DNA of 64,000 bases from RGIG3528 sp045598045 (GTDB lineage Bacteria > Bacillota > Clostridia > Lachnospirales > Lachnospiraceae): assembly GCA_045598045.1 (NCBI GenBank), contig JAZLLG010000072.1:1-64000 (forward strand). The letters are read 5' to 3'. How positions within the stretch are numbered: the first letter of the stretch is position 1; each line of letters begins with the position of its first letter. The notes under the pieces are model-generated. The model did no database searches, was not told the origin of the DNA, and saw only the letters and a list, made by a program, of their open reading frames with translations. Positions 52,780 through 61,960 of the stretch are shown piece by piece. Both the position numbers and the translations under genes were made by a program.

Positions 52780-53690
52780 AAAAGAAAAAGAAAATGTCCC
52801 TTCACGTTAAAAGGGCGCTCACGGGATATATGTTCATTCTCCCGTGGTTTATAGGCTTTTTACTCCTATATCTGAGATCCATCTGGATGACGGGCAAATT
52901 CTCGCTTTCAGAGCTTACGATGGGCGTGACAAACTATGAACTCAAGTTCGTCGGCCTGGAGAATTTTAAATATGCATTCTTCGGTCATGGTTACTTCAAG
53001 CAGTATCTTGTTTCCTCGATTACAAATATGCTTGTGGATGTACCGCTTATTATTTTCTTCAGCTTATTTATGTCTCTTCTTTTAAACAAAAAATTTAAGG
53101 GAAGAGGACTTGTAAGAGCAATTTTCTTTCTTCCGGTTATTCTCGGAGCGGACGCTATTGTAGACGCTTTGGCGCTTTCGGAGAAAATGATGAACGGCGG
53201 CATCGCGGCACAGGCCGCAGAAGTTGCGTCTGCAGGTTCACAGCTTTCCTTTGATGTGGATTACATCGTGGATTTGCTTGTACAGTTTGGATTACCCGTA
53301 AAGATTTTGACATACATATCCAATGCGGTATCGCGAATCAACGATATCATCTCGGCGAGTGGGGTGCAGCTTATCATCTTTATTGCGGCACTCCAGTCGA
53401 TACCGGGATCCATGTATGAGGTTGCCAAAATCGAGGGCGCTACGGGGTATGAAACTTTTTGGAAAGTTACGTTTCCGATGGTTATGCCCCACATCATTAC
53501 CAATGTGGTTTACACAATTGTTGAACGATTTGCGGAAAGTGAAGTTATCGAACTGGCATATACGACGTGCTTCAGCGAGTTTAATTACGGACTCAGCTCG
53601 GTATTTTCCATTGTGTCGACGGTGATAACATGCATCATTCTTGTGACGATTGTGGCTGTTATTCAGAAGAGAACCTTCTATTACACCTGA
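52776..53690 (+). CDS. Sugar ABC transporter permease, MalF type (system B)
   Basis: 304 aa with about six helices. The EAA loop is EVAKIEGATGYETFWKVTFP. A longer loop of about 60 residues after helix 3 (GIAAQAAEVASAGSQLSF onward) distinguishes it from the system A permease. Start overlaps the DUF5696 stop by 4 nt, so it is coupled to that protein. Confidence 0.9.
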   Translation: MKKKKKMSLHVKRALTGYMFILPWFIGFLLLYLRSIWMTGKFSLSELTMGVTNYELKFVGLENFKYAFFGHGYFKQYLVSSITNMLVDVPLIIFFSLFMSLLLNKKFKGRGLVRAIFFLPVILGADAIVDALALSEKMMNGGIAAQAAEVASAGSQLSFDVDYIVDLLVQFGLPVKILTYISNAVSRINDIISASGVQLIIFIAALQSIPGSMYEVAKIEGATGYETFWKVTFPMVMPHIITNVVYTIVERFAESEVIELAYTTCFSEFNYGLSSVFSIVSTVITCIILVTIVAVIQKRTFYYT

Positions 53691-53705
53691 TGAAAGGAAG
53701 CGGAT

Positions 53706-54656
53706 ATGGAATTTTTAAAAGACTCCTACAGAAGAAATGCTTTCTTGAATAAGGTTAAGAAGGCAGCGGTTGGTATTCTTTGGTTTTTGATTATTGTCGG
53801 TGTTTCCTACGTCATTCTTGCACCGGTTATCGGCATGGTTGTCAATTCCATCTCGTCGGACAGAGATGCCTATGACCCTATGATGTTTGTACTTCCGAAA
53901 GCCCCGACACTTGAAAAGTACAAGCTTGTACTTGAACGTCTTGATTATTTCGGGACGATGGGAAAGGACCTCGTTTATACGGCAGCGATTACAATTGTAC
54001 AGCTGTTTATATGCTCAATGGTCGGCTATGGCTTTGCCAGGTTTGATTTCCCTTTTAAAAAGATACTGTTCGGATGCGTAGTCATCATGATTGTGATACC
54101 CACTCATGTAATCATGCTTCCGCTGTATATGACATTCAGGCAGTTTGATCCATTCGGACTGGCAACCCGTTTCACCGGGGATTATATCACCTTCATGGGT
54201 ACACCGCTTCCTATGTTTTTGATGTCTTTCCTCGGATGCGGTCTGAAGTCCGGACTGTACATCTACATCTTTAACCAGTTCTTCAGAGGTCTGCCCAAGG
54301 AAATTGAGGAAGCAGCTCTTGTTGACGGGTGCGGTGCATGGTACACGTACTTCAGAATCATGCTTCCGAATGCAATGCCATCGGTAATAACAGTTACTGT
54401 GTTTTCACTTGTATGGCAGTTTAATGACACTTTCTATGCAAATCTGTTTCAGATCAGCCCGGACATTGTCATCAGTAAAAAGGTTTCCACGTTGCAGGCG
54501 ACCATTGCAAATCTTGATAAGATTCTGGATCTTCCCATTCAGGAGCTTTATCTTGACGCAGGAATTGTGCTGATGATACTCCCGATTCTGATTATTTATC
54601 TTTTACTTCAGAAACAGTTTATTGAAGGTGTGGAAAGAAGCGGTATAGTAGGATAA
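53706..54656 (+). CDS. Sugar ABC transporter permease, MalG type (system B)
   Basis: 316 aa, six helices; EAA loop EEAALVDGCGAWYTYFRIMLP. Partner of the preceding permease. It would receive substrate from the lipoprotein encoded at 56661, since that solute-binding gene lies two genes downstream. A 111-nt leader with three hairpins separates it from the next gene. Confidence 0.9.
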   Translation: MEFLKDSYRRNAFLNKVKKAAVGILWFLIIVGVSYVILAPVIGMVVNSISSDRDAYDPMMFVLPKAPTLEKYKLVLERLDYFGTMGKDLVYTAAITIVQLFICSMVGYGFARFDFPFKKILFGCVVIMIVIPTHVIMLPLYMTFRQFDPFGLATRFTGDYITFMGTPLPMFLMSFLGCGLKSGLYIYIFNQFFRGLPKEIEEAALVDGCGAWYTYFRIMLPNAMPSVITVTVFSLVWQFNDTFYANLFQISPDIVISKKVSTLQATIANLDKILDLPIQELYLDAGIVLMILPILIIYLLLQKQFIEGVERSGIVG

Positions 54657-54660
54657 GTAA

Positions 54661-54741
54661 GTAATCTGTGATTACCGAATGTCCCGGGTAAACCAAAAGG
54701 GTTTACAAAGAACGTCAAACGATTTTCACCTGTGAAGGTGA
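54661..54741 (+). other. Three small hairpins before the triple-repeat lipoprotein gene
   Basis: GTAATC/GATTAC (54661-54675), GTAAACC/GGTTTAC (54688-54706) and TCACC/GGTGA (54726-54741). None has a U tract and no promoter is evident. They may be processing or stabilising elements that set protein ratios within the operon, as often seen before binding-protein genes (inference). Confidence 0.5.
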
Positions 54742-54767
54742 GAGGAGAAAAACAGGAGGACAAAAAA

Positions 54768-56639
54768 GTGAAAAAAGCAAAAGCATTAGTAAGCATCCTC
54801 GCTTTCGCTATGGTTGTTTCAACGGCAGCCTGCGGCGTTGGCGGCGGAAATGCAACAGTTACGGCAACACCTACTCCCGGCGGAGTGGCAAGCTCGGTAA
54901 CGGCAACACCTACACCCGGTGCAGTGGATGTAACGGCAACACCCACACCCACACAGGCACCTGTTGTAGAGGTTAAGAAAACACCCAGTATCGATTTTGA
55001 AGACGGAAGCATGAGCTTCGTTGCTCTTTATGAGGGCTCCGGAAAGTCTGATGCATCCGCAATCGAAATCGCTGACTTTAACGGCAGCAAGGCATTAAAG
55101 GTTTCAAACGCAAAAGCAAATCTTTATTCATACGTTGCATTTGACGTAACAGCACTTCTCGGCGAGAAGGTTAAGGACATCGCTTCTATTGATGTAACTC
55201 TTTGCGGAACAGACCTTAATGGTGAATTCAATGCTTCTTCAGGTAAGCTTACCGGATGGTTCGGCGCAGACCTTACAGCGGAATCTCAGGACTGGTCCGT
55301 ATATTTGAAGAATAAGGGAGCGAAGGTTTGTACCTTTACTGTTCCCGAAGGTCAGGCGTTCACAACCGACAATAACATCTTTATGATTTCTTTGGAGTCA
55401 AACGCTAAGTATATTGAAGATGAAGAAAATGCAATCTTCTATATTGATGACATTGCATTCCTTGACAAGAACGGTAACACAATCGCAGCTGATACAAAGG
55501 TTGCTTTCGTTGGCCCCGAGAGCTTTGCTCCGAGCACAACCGACAGAGCAAACCTTTATGCGGTAAAGAATTCCGTAAATTTTGAAGGCTTCGTAACAAG
55601 CGCAGGCGGTTGGGGTCAGAATGGTTTCGACATGCCTCAGGAATTCGTTGATGCACTTGTACCCGGTTCTGTTATTGAAATCGAATATTCATCTGAAGAC
55701 GGAACCATGTGGATTGTTATGCCGGCAGCAACAGCAGGCTGGTCAAGAGTGGCTCAGGGCCAGGCTTACATTAACGGCGGCAAGTCAATAGCACAGGTTA
55801 CATATGAACAGATTGCAGCAGTATGCGGCGAAGACAAGTCCACATGGGGCGCAACACTTCAGTGCGAAGCACAGACAGCCTGGGAAGTATACAGCGTTAA
55901 GGTTGGTATGAAGGCCGATCAGATTGCTCTTCAGAATGCGGTTGTATTCCCTGATTTTGTAACAAGCGCAGGCGGCTGGGGCCAGAACGGTTTCGACATG
56001 CCTCAGGAAATCATTGATGCACTCGTACCCGGTTCTGTTATTGAAATCGATTATGCATCCGAAGATGGTTCAATGTGGATCGTAATGCCTGCAGCAACAG
56101 TAGGCTGGTCAAGAGTTGCACAGGGCGAAGCTTTATGCGAAAACGGCAAGGCTTATGTCACATATGAACAGATTGCAGCAGTATGCGGCGAAGACAAGTC
56201 CACATGGGGTGCAACACTTCAGTGTGAAGCACAGACAGCTTGGGAAGTATACGGTCTTAAGGTAGGTAAACTTGCCAAGGTTCCTGCAGCAAACACAGTA
56301 ACCGAGTTCCCTGATTTCGTAACAAGCGCAGGCGGCTGGGGCCAGGCAGGTTTTGATATGCCTCAGGAAATTATTGATGCACTTGTTCCGGGCTCCACTG
56401 TAAGAATTGAATTCACATCCGAAGATAACACAATGTGGATAGTAATGCCTGCGGCAGCAGCAGGTTGGTCAAGATGTGCTCAGGGCGAAGCTGTTATTAA
56501 GGACGGCTACGCATATGTAACATATGAGCAGATTGCGGCAGTATGCGGCGAAGACAAGTCCACATGGGGCGCAACACTTCAGTGCGAAGCACAGACAGCC
56601 TGGGAGGTATACAGCCTCGCAGTAATAAATGAGCAGTAA
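54768..56639 (+). CDS. Lipoprotein with three near-identical carbohydrate-binding-like repeats
   Basis: 623 aa from the GTG at 54768, with AGGAGG (54754-54759) 8 nt upstream. Lipoprotein signal ending VSTAAC, then a linker with repeated TATPTP. Residues about 75-245 form one beta domain (SIDFEDGSMSFVALYEG; IFYIDDIAFLD), possibly CBM27-like. Three repeats of about 120 residues follow (VTSAGGWGQNGFDMPQE...; ATLQCEAQTAWEVY), rich in Trp. No catalytic motif. Likely captures mannan chains at the surface near the mannanase and importer (inference). Confidence 0.78.
   Translation: MKKAKALVSILAFAMVVSTAACGVGGGNATVTATPTPGGVASSVTATPTPGAVDVTATPTPTQAPVVEVKKTPSIDFEDGSMSFVALYEGSGKSDASAIEIADFNGSKALKVSNAKANLYSYVAFDVTALLGEKVKDIASIDVTLCGTDLNGEFNASSGKLTGWFGADLTAESQDWSVYLKNKGAKVCTFTVPEGQAFTTDNNIFMISLESNAKYIEDEENAIFYIDDIAFLDKNGNTIAADTKVAFVGPESFAPSTTDRANLYAVKNSVNFEGFVTSAGGWGQNGFDMPQEFVDALVPGSVIEIEYSSEDGTMWIVMPAATAGWSRVAQGQAYINGGKSIAQVTYEQIAAVCGEDKSTWGATLQCEAQTAWEVYSVKVGMKADQIALQNAVVFPDFVTSAGGWGQNGFDMPQEIIDALVPGSVIEIDYASEDGSMWIVMPAATVGWSRVAQGEALCENGKAYVTYEQIAAVCGEDKSTWGATLQCEAQTAWEVYGLKVGKLAKVPAANTVTEFPDFVTSAGGWGQAGFDMPQEIIDALVPGSTVRIEFTSEDNTMWIVMPAAAAGWSRCAQGEAVIKDGYAYVTYEQIAAVCGEDKSTWGATLQCEAQTAWEVYSLAVINEQ
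55581..56625 (+). repeat. Three in-gene tandem repeats, about 360 bp each
   Basis: The word GTAACAAGCGCAGGCGG recurs at 55593, 55959 and 56319 (third copy GGCGGC-type), 366 and 360 bp apart. The last 92 bp of each copy (starting 55801, 56161 and 56521) differ from the first copy at only three bases each. Confidence 0.9.
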
Positions 56640-56660
56640 TGAAAGAACGGAGGAAATATA

Positions 56661-58172
56661 ATGAAAAGTATTAAGAAGATTGCAGCTTTGATACTTGCGG
56701 GTACGATGGTGCTTTCACTCGCAGGATGCGGCGGTCCCAAAGTTATCGAAAACCATGATAAGGTTGAACAGCAGGTAACGGGAAACAACGATAAGGCACA
56801 GACAAATATTGTAGGCAACAATGACGGCAGAAAGCTTTCCGCTATTAACATCGGTACATGGTGGACACAGCCTTACGATTCAGATGATGCACTTGAGGAT
56901 GCTGCAGACTGGGAATCAAACCAGGATGCTGCAGGAGATGATGAGGCAACACTCGAAACAAAGGCTTTCAACCGTAAGGTGTGTCAGCTCAAGTTTGACA
57001 ATGTAAAGAAGATTGAATCGGAACTTGATCTCAAGTATTACTGGCAGAATCTTACATATGAAGGAACACGTGATTCCATTAATACATCCATTCTTGCAGG
57101 TACACCTGACTGTGAGCTTTATCTTGTTGATACAGGTATGGCTATTCCGGCTCAGCTTAACGGTCTTGCTGTTGATTTGAAGACAATCCTTCCTGCTGAT
57201 GCAGACATTTTCACAACAAATACAATCATGACATACCTTGACCTTGGCGACGGAAAAGCTTCCATCATAAGAAGAGTATCCGCAGAATCACAGGTTGAGG
57301 CAACATATCCTCTTGGTTTCAATATGCAGATACTTGAGGATAACGGCCTTGAGGATCCTCGTAAGCTTTGGGAGGAAGGTAAGTGGACATGGGAAGTATT
57401 TATCGATTACTGTAAGCAGCTCACTCAGGACACTGACGGCGACGGACAGATTGACCAGTGGGGCTATTGCGGATATGAGAACGAAACGTTCGAACAGCTC
57501 TTCATGTCCAACGGCGCCAATGTTGCTTCAGGTACAACACAGACACTTGACAGCCCCGAAACAATTGAGGCTCTTCAGATGATGTATGATATGTACAATA
57601 CATACAACATATGCTATCCTTATGATTACGACGGTGATCCGTCCAACTCCATGAGAAATCAGTATACACAGGGTAACGTTGCATTCTTCCCTATCGCTTG
57701 CTGGATTGCATCCGGAAACGGTGACTATGACACAACAAAGGCTACAACACTTACATGGGATACAGCTTATGTAAGATGGCCCGTAGGTCCTAACGGAAAC
57801 AAGGATACAAACGCCGGTAAGAACTCAACAGGCGGTGAATATTACATCATCCCTGCAAATGTTGCCGAGCCTGCAAAGGTTTACGAGTTCCTTTACGATT
57901 ACTGGAACTGGTTTGATGGTGATACATCTCTTCGTGACAACAGGATGATTCTTAACTGGTGGTACAACATGACCAGTACCAAAGAAGAACTTCAGGAAGC
58001 AAACTTCAACTGCATGAATGATTGCGGACTTCATACAACATTTGACCTTTGGAGTTCTCTCAATATCAATCCTGATTTCCATTCGCTTATGAAGGGCGAG
58101 ACGACACCTGCTCAGTTCGCTGAGACATATAAGCAGGAATTCCAGACTGCACTTGACGGATATTTTAACTAA
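56661..58172 (+). CDS. Solute-binding lipoprotein of sugar importer (system B)
   Basis: 503 aa. Signal MKSIKKIAALILAGTMVLSLAGC with lipidated Cys23. The mature domain is an extracellular solute-binding protein of the family 1 type: INIGTWWTQPYDSDD, GFNMQILEDNGLEDPRKLWEEGKWTWEVFIDYCK, and an aromatic-rich C-terminus (YDYWNWFDGD). Presumed to serve the permeases at 52776/53706. GGAGG lies ahead of the ATG. Confidence 0.9.
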   Translation: MKSIKKIAALILAGTMVLSLAGCGGPKVIENHDKVEQQVTGNNDKAQTNIVGNNDGRKLSAINIGTWWTQPYDSDDALEDAADWESNQDAAGDDEATLETKAFNRKVCQLKFDNVKKIESELDLKYYWQNLTYEGTRDSINTSILAGTPDCELYLVDTGMAIPAQLNGLAVDLKTILPADADIFTTNTIMTYLDLGDGKASIIRRVSAESQVEATYPLGFNMQILEDNGLEDPRKLWEEGKWTWEVFIDYCKQLTQDTDGDGQIDQWGYCGYENETFEQLFMSNGANVASGTTQTLDSPETIEALQMMYDMYNTYNICYPYDYDGDPSNSMRNQYTQGNVAFFPIACWIASGNGDYDTTKATTLTWDTAYVRWPVGPNGNKDTNAGKNSTGGEYYIIPANVAEPAKVYEFLYDYWNWFDGDTSLRDNRMILNWWYNMTSTKEELQEANFNCMNDCGLHTTFDLWSSLNINPDFHSLMKGETTPAQFAETYKQEFQTALDGYFN

Positions 58173-58186
58173 AGTTTACGGAGGAA

Positions 58187-59215
58187 ATGATGAGCGACAT
58201 CAAAATGATTGCGCCGGCTCTCAAAAACATCCCTTGGCAGGAAAAGCCCGCAGAGGCGATTAACCACGCCCCTGTGTGGCGCTATAGCGAGAATCCCATT
58301 ATCAACCGCTATCCCACCAAGGAAGTTGCGAGAATTTTTAACTCGGCTGTAATGCCATATAACGGCGAATTTATCGGGGTATTCAGGGGTGAACAGACAA
58401 ACGGTGTGTCCATGATTTATCTTGGACATTCAAAGGACGCCATTCATTGGGAATTTGAAGAGGAGAAGATTCATTTCGTCGATGAAGAAGGAAAAGACTT
58501 TCAGCCTATCTATGCATACGATCCTCGTCTTGTAAAGGTTGAGGATACATACTACATTATGTGGTGCCAGGATATGTACGGTGCGGCTATAGGCCTTGCA
58601 AAAACCACAGATTTCAAGACATTTACCCGTCTTGAAAATCCTTTCCTGCCTTTCAACAGAAATGCAGTACTTTTCCCCAGGAAAATCAACGGCAACTATA
58701 TGATGCTTTCACGTCCTTCGGATTCCGGCCATACACCCTTCGGAGACATCTTTATTTCCGAATCTCCCGACCTCGTATATTGGGGCAAACATCGTCATGT
58801 TATGGGCCGTTCATCTGAATGGTGGGAGTCACTTAAAATCGGCGGCGGTGCGGCTCCTATTGAGACCAGCGAAGGTTGGCTTCTTTTCTACCATGGCGTA
58901 AGCGGCACCTGCAATGGTTATGTTTATTCCATCGGCGGAGCAATTCTTGATATAAACGAACCTTCAAAGGTTCTTTACCGTTGCGAAAACTTCCTTCTCA
59001 CTCCCACGGAGTGGTACGAAGAAAGAGGATTTGTACCAAATGTGTGCTTCCCTTGTGCAACGCTTCACGATCCCGAGAGTGGCAAGATTGCAATTTACTA
59101 TGGCTGCGCAGACAGCTACGTAGGACTTGCTTTCTGCTATTTCGACGAGATAGTTGCATATATTAAGGAGCATTCGGTTACACGCTGGGACGATACCGAT
59201 CTCGGCAGAAGATAG
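58187..59215 (+). CDS. GH130_2 beta-1,4-mannooligosaccharide phosphorylase
   Basis: 342 aa five-bladed propeller, subfamily 2 length. Proton donor probably Asp112 in PIYAYDPRLVKVEDTYYIMW; HGVSGTCNGYVYSIG and GFVPNVCFPCA line the phosphate site. It shortens manno-oligosaccharides from the non-reducing end to give mannose-1-phosphate. Cytosolic. The end of the main operon, since a terminator follows at once. Confidence 0.92.
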   Translation: MMSDIKMIAPALKNIPWQEKPAEAINHAPVWRYSENPIINRYPTKEVARIFNSAVMPYNGEFIGVFRGEQTNGVSMIYLGHSKDAIHWEFEEEKIHFVDEEGKDFQPIYAYDPRLVKVEDTYYIMWCQDMYGAAIGLAKTTDFKTFTRLENPFLPFNRNAVLFPRKINGNYMMLSRPSDSGHTPFGDIFISESPDLVYWGKHRHVMGRSSEWWESLKIGGGAAPIETSEGWLLFYHGVSGTCNGYVYSIGGAILDINEPSKVLYRCENFLLTPTEWYEERGFVPNVCFPCATLHDPESGKIAIYYGCADSYVGLAFCYFDEIVAYIKEHSVTRWDDTDLGRR

Positions 59216-59221
59216 TGATTT

Positions 59222-59248
59222 AAGGGGCTTGTTTACAAGCCCCTTTTT
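59222..59248 (+). terminator. Intrinsic terminator after GH130_2
   Basis: AAGGGGCTTG (59222-59231), loop TTTA, CAAGCCCCTT (59236-59245), T run to 59248. The next gene starts 13 nt later with no visible promoter, so it probably relies on read-through. Confidence 0.92.
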
Positions 59249-59260
59249 AAAGGTGAATAT

Positions 59261-60304
59261 ATGACAGACAATGATTCGATTACATATCTTGGTGACGTAT
59301 CAAGACTATACAGATTTATTATGAAGGCAAAAAAAGGTGAGAAGCTGACGGTGGGCTTTATCGGAGGCTCCATCACAAACGGGTCTCTTGCTTCGGTACA
59401 TGAAAACTGCTACGCGGCTCGAACTGCCGAATGGCTAAAAAAGGAATTCCCATCTTCTGACTTCATATATATAAACGCGGGAATAGGGGGAACGACTTCT
59501 CATTATGGTGTTGCCCGCTGCGAAGATGACCTTTTATGCCATGATCCGGATTTCGTTGTAACCGAATTTTCGGTTAATGATGAAAATACTCTTTTTTACA
59601 GGGAAACCTACGAAGGGCTTATAAGAAAAATATATGGCTGGAAAACCAAGCCTGCGGTAATCATTCTTCACAATGTAATGTATGCGGACGGAACAAATGC
59701 ACAGGATCAGCATGAAACTGTGGGAAGATACTATCGCATTCCGTGCATTTCCGTGAAATCAAGCATTTATCAGAAGGTGGCACAGGGAACACTTCCGGTC
59801 AGGAACATTACTCCTGACGATCTTCATCCGAATGACCTTGGGCACAAAATGGTTTCGGAACTTCTGATCGGATTTATTTCACGTGTTGCCGCAGGTGATT
59901 TCGGCACGTTTACGGACTCCGAAGAAATGCAGTGTAACGGTGCATTTCCAAAGCCGATGACAGAAAACAGATACGAAAACGCCCGGAGACTTTTCAAGTC
60001 GGTATTTACCGGAAAAGAAAAGGGCGATTCGATAATCTTTGAATGTGAGGGAAGTGAACTCGCGGCTCAGTACATCAGATACGTCAAACACCCTGCATGT
60101 GTTGCCAGAGCGGTCGTTGACGGTGATGAAGAAAGCGCAGTTATACTTGACGGCAACTTTGATGAAACATGGGGCGATAAGCTTGATATCAGTATTCTGC
60201 AGTTTCATGGAAAGCCCGGAAAACATTCGGTAAAAATTGAAATAATCGAAGGTGGCATGGAATGCGTTCCGTTTAATCTTGTTTCGCTTATTGCAGCGGG
60301 TTGA
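59261..60304 (+). CDS. SGNH-fold acetylesterase (CE17-like)
   Basis: 347 aa. SGNH hydrolase domain (about 25-215): nucleophile Ser37 in GFIGGSITNGS, NAGIGGTTSHYG (Gly), FSVNDENTLF (Asn block) and Asp186/His189 in DDLHPND. The last 110 residues form a beta domain, CBM35-like, as in the mannan 2-O-acetylesterase CE17 of Roseburia intestinalis (known family; match from memory). No signal peptide: it acts on imported acetylated oligosaccharides. Confidence 0.8.
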   Translation: MTDNDSITYLGDVSRLYRFIMKAKKGEKLTVGFIGGSITNGSLASVHENCYAARTAEWLKKEFPSSDFIYINAGIGGTTSHYGVARCEDDLLCHDPDFVVTEFSVNDENTLFYRETYEGLIRKIYGWKTKPAVIILHNVMYADGTNAQDQHETVGRYYRIPCISVKSSIYQKVAQGTLPVRNITPDDLHPNDLGHKMVSELLIGFISRVAAGDFGTFTDSEEMQCNGAFPKPMTENRYENARRLFKSVFTGKEKGDSIIFECEGSELAAQYIRYVKHPACVARAVVDGDEESAVILDGNFDETWGDKLDISILQFHGKPGKHSVKIEIIEGGMECVPFNLVSLIAAG

Positions 60305-60317
60305 GGAGGTTAATGAG

Positions 60318-61412
60318 ATGCTCGTCGGATATGACAATGAAAAACTTCAATATGAAGGCCGTATCGACTTTTCTTCAAAGGGAGGCCCGACTTTTGTTTA
60401 TCCATGTTCTTATGTGAAAATCCGTTTTAAGGGAAAATGCGTTAAAGTGCGATTGATTAATCAAAGGGCATGCTATAACAATTATGTCGGTGTCGCCGTT
60501 GACGAAGAAATCGGTAAAGTGTGTGTATTTAACGAAAATGCCTCTTTGGAGGCTCCGCATGAAACAGATGGGGAATATGACGTGTTTACCCTTTGGAAAG
60601 CGCCTGACGCCCCTTATTCGAGCTCTGATACGGTACATGAGCTTATGCTTTTTAAGGCAATGGATTGCGCACATACATTCCGTTTCGGCGGCTTTATTAT
60701 GGATGACGGAGCGGAAGTGCTGGAGTGTGATGCTTTACCTGAACTTAAGCTCGAGTTTTACGGTGATTCGGTTACTGCGGGCGAGGTGAGTGAAGCCGTG
60801 GACTATTGCGGTAAGGCCGATCCTCCTCATAAAGGTGAATTCTCCAATGCGTACTGGTCCTATGCATGGTTTACCGCACGTAAGATGAATGCACGTATCC
60901 ACGATATTGCACAGGGTGGTATTGCTTTGCTGGATGATACGGGCTGGTTTGACGGACCTGATTTTAAGGGTATTTTTAATGTATACGATCGTATACAGTA
61001 TCATATGCAGCTCGGAGAGACAAAGCGATTTGATTTCAATTCCTATATGCCGGATGTTGTTGTTATTGCCATCGGGCAGAACGATGCAAACCCCGAAGAC
61101 TATATGGCAACGAATTATGACGGAGAAAAGGCACACTATTGGCGTGAAACATACAAATACTTTGTCGGGCTCATCAGAAAGAGAAGACCGGATGCTCAGA
61201 TTGTTCTTACAACAACAATCCTGAATCATAATGAGGCATGGGACAGAGCCATAGAAGAAGCTTGCAATGAGCTGAAACAGAGGGATTCAAAGATACATCA
61301 CTTTTTGTATACGAAAAACGGATGCGGTACACACGGACATATCCGAAAGCCTGAAGCTGAGCGGATGGCAGATGAATTAAGCAGCTATTTGAAGGGTTTG
61401 TTGAGTTTATAG
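60318..61412 (+). CDS. SGNH-fold acetylesterase with N-terminal jelly roll (CE2-like)
   Basis: 364 aa from the ATG at 60318, with GAGGAGG 8 nt upstream; an upstream in-frame ATG at 60252 lies inside the previous gene. N-terminal beta domain (about 1-140), then SGNH domain: Ser151 in EFYGDSVTAGE, DIAQGGIALL (Gly), VVIAIGQNDAN (Asn), His339/His341 in CGTHGHIRKPE. The domain order matches family CE2. No signal peptide. Together with the CE17-like enzyme it forms the esterase pair known from Roseburia mannan loci. Confidence 0.82.
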   Translation: MLVGYDNEKLQYEGRIDFSSKGGPTFVYPCSYVKIRFKGKCVKVRLINQRACYNNYVGVAVDEEIGKVCVFNENASLEAPHETDGEYDVFTLWKAPDAPYSSSDTVHELMLFKAMDCAHTFRFGGFIMDDGAEVLECDALPELKLEFYGDSVTAGEVSEAVDYCGKADPPHKGEFSNAYWSYAWFTARKMNARIHDIAQGGIALLDDTGWFDGPDFKGIFNVYDRIQYHMQLGETKRFDFNSYMPDVVVIAIGQNDANPEDYMATNYDGEKAHYWRETYKYFVGLIRKRRPDAQIVLTTTILNHNEAWDRAIEEACNELKQRDSKIHHFLYTKNGCGTHGHIRKPEAERMADELSSYLKGLLSL

Positions 61413-61423
61413 TTCTAAAAATA

Positions 61424-61453
61424 CTCTAAAATCAAGGGTTTTGAGCGTTTTTT
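61424..61453 (+). terminator. Weak terminator after the CE2-like gene
   Basis: CTC-AAAA (61424-61431, one bulged T) pairs with TTTT-GAG (61439-61445); CG and six Ts follow. Confidence 0.5.
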
Positions 61454-61455
61454 GC

Positions 61456-61484
61456 TTGACAAAGCCTTGTGAAAAGCGTATAAG
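61456..61484 (+). promoter_or_regulatory. Promoter of the HU gene
   Basis: Perfect TTGACA (61456-61461), 17-nt spacer, TATAAG (61479-61484): a strong promoter, as expected for an abundant nucleoid protein. Confidence 0.85.
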
Positions 61485-61578
61485 GGTACTGTAAGTGCCG
61501 ATTAAATGGTACAAACGCCGTGTTTTTCAATGGTTGAGAGGCATGGATCACAAAAAATCCCATAGGAGGAATTTTTCA

Positions 61579-61893
61579 ATGAACAAGACAGAATTAGTTG
61601 CAGCTATCGCTGAAAAGGCTGGCCTTTCCAAGAAGGACGCAGATGCAGCTCTTAAGGCATTCATCGATGTTACAGCAGATGAGCTTAAGAAGGGTGAGAA
61701 GATTCAGTTAGTTGGTTTCGGTACATTCGAAGTTGCTAACAGACCTGCTAGAACAGGTAGAAACCCTCAGACAGGTAAGGAAATGAAGATCGCAGCTACA
61801 AAGGCTCCTAAGTTTAAGGCTGGTAAGGGCCTCAAGGATGCCGTTAACGCAGCTAAGAAGGCTCCTGCTAAGAAGGCAGCTAAGAAGAAATAA
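61579..61893 (+). CDS. hup: DNA-binding protein HU with Lys/Ala tail
   Basis: 104 aa from the ATG at 61579, AGGAGG 9 nt upstream. Residues 1-90 are canonical HU (MNKTELVAAIAEKAGLSKKD; the DNA-binding arm RPARTGRNPQTGKEMKI). The last 14 residues are a basic AAKKAPAKKAAKKK-type extension, which ordinary 90-residue HU lacks. Codon use favours a few codons (AAG, GCT, GCA), fitting very high expression. A leader of about 90 nt precedes it. Confidence 0.96.
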   Translation: MNKTELVAAIAEKAGLSKKDADAALKAFIDVTADELKKGEKIQLVGFGTFEVANRPARTGRNPQTGKEMKIAATKAPKFKAGKGLKDAVNAAKKAPAKKAAKKK

Positions 61894-61909
61894 TAAATAT
61901 GATTTCTTG

Positions 61910-61936
61910 AGAGCGGTGCATATGTACCGCTCTTTT
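61910..61936 (+). terminator. Terminator of the HU gene
   Basis: AGAGCGGT (61910-61917) pairs with ACCGCTCT (61926-61933), followed by TTTTCTT. Confidence 0.85.
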
Positions 61937-61960
61937 CTTATGCTCGCAACATGCCCGCCC

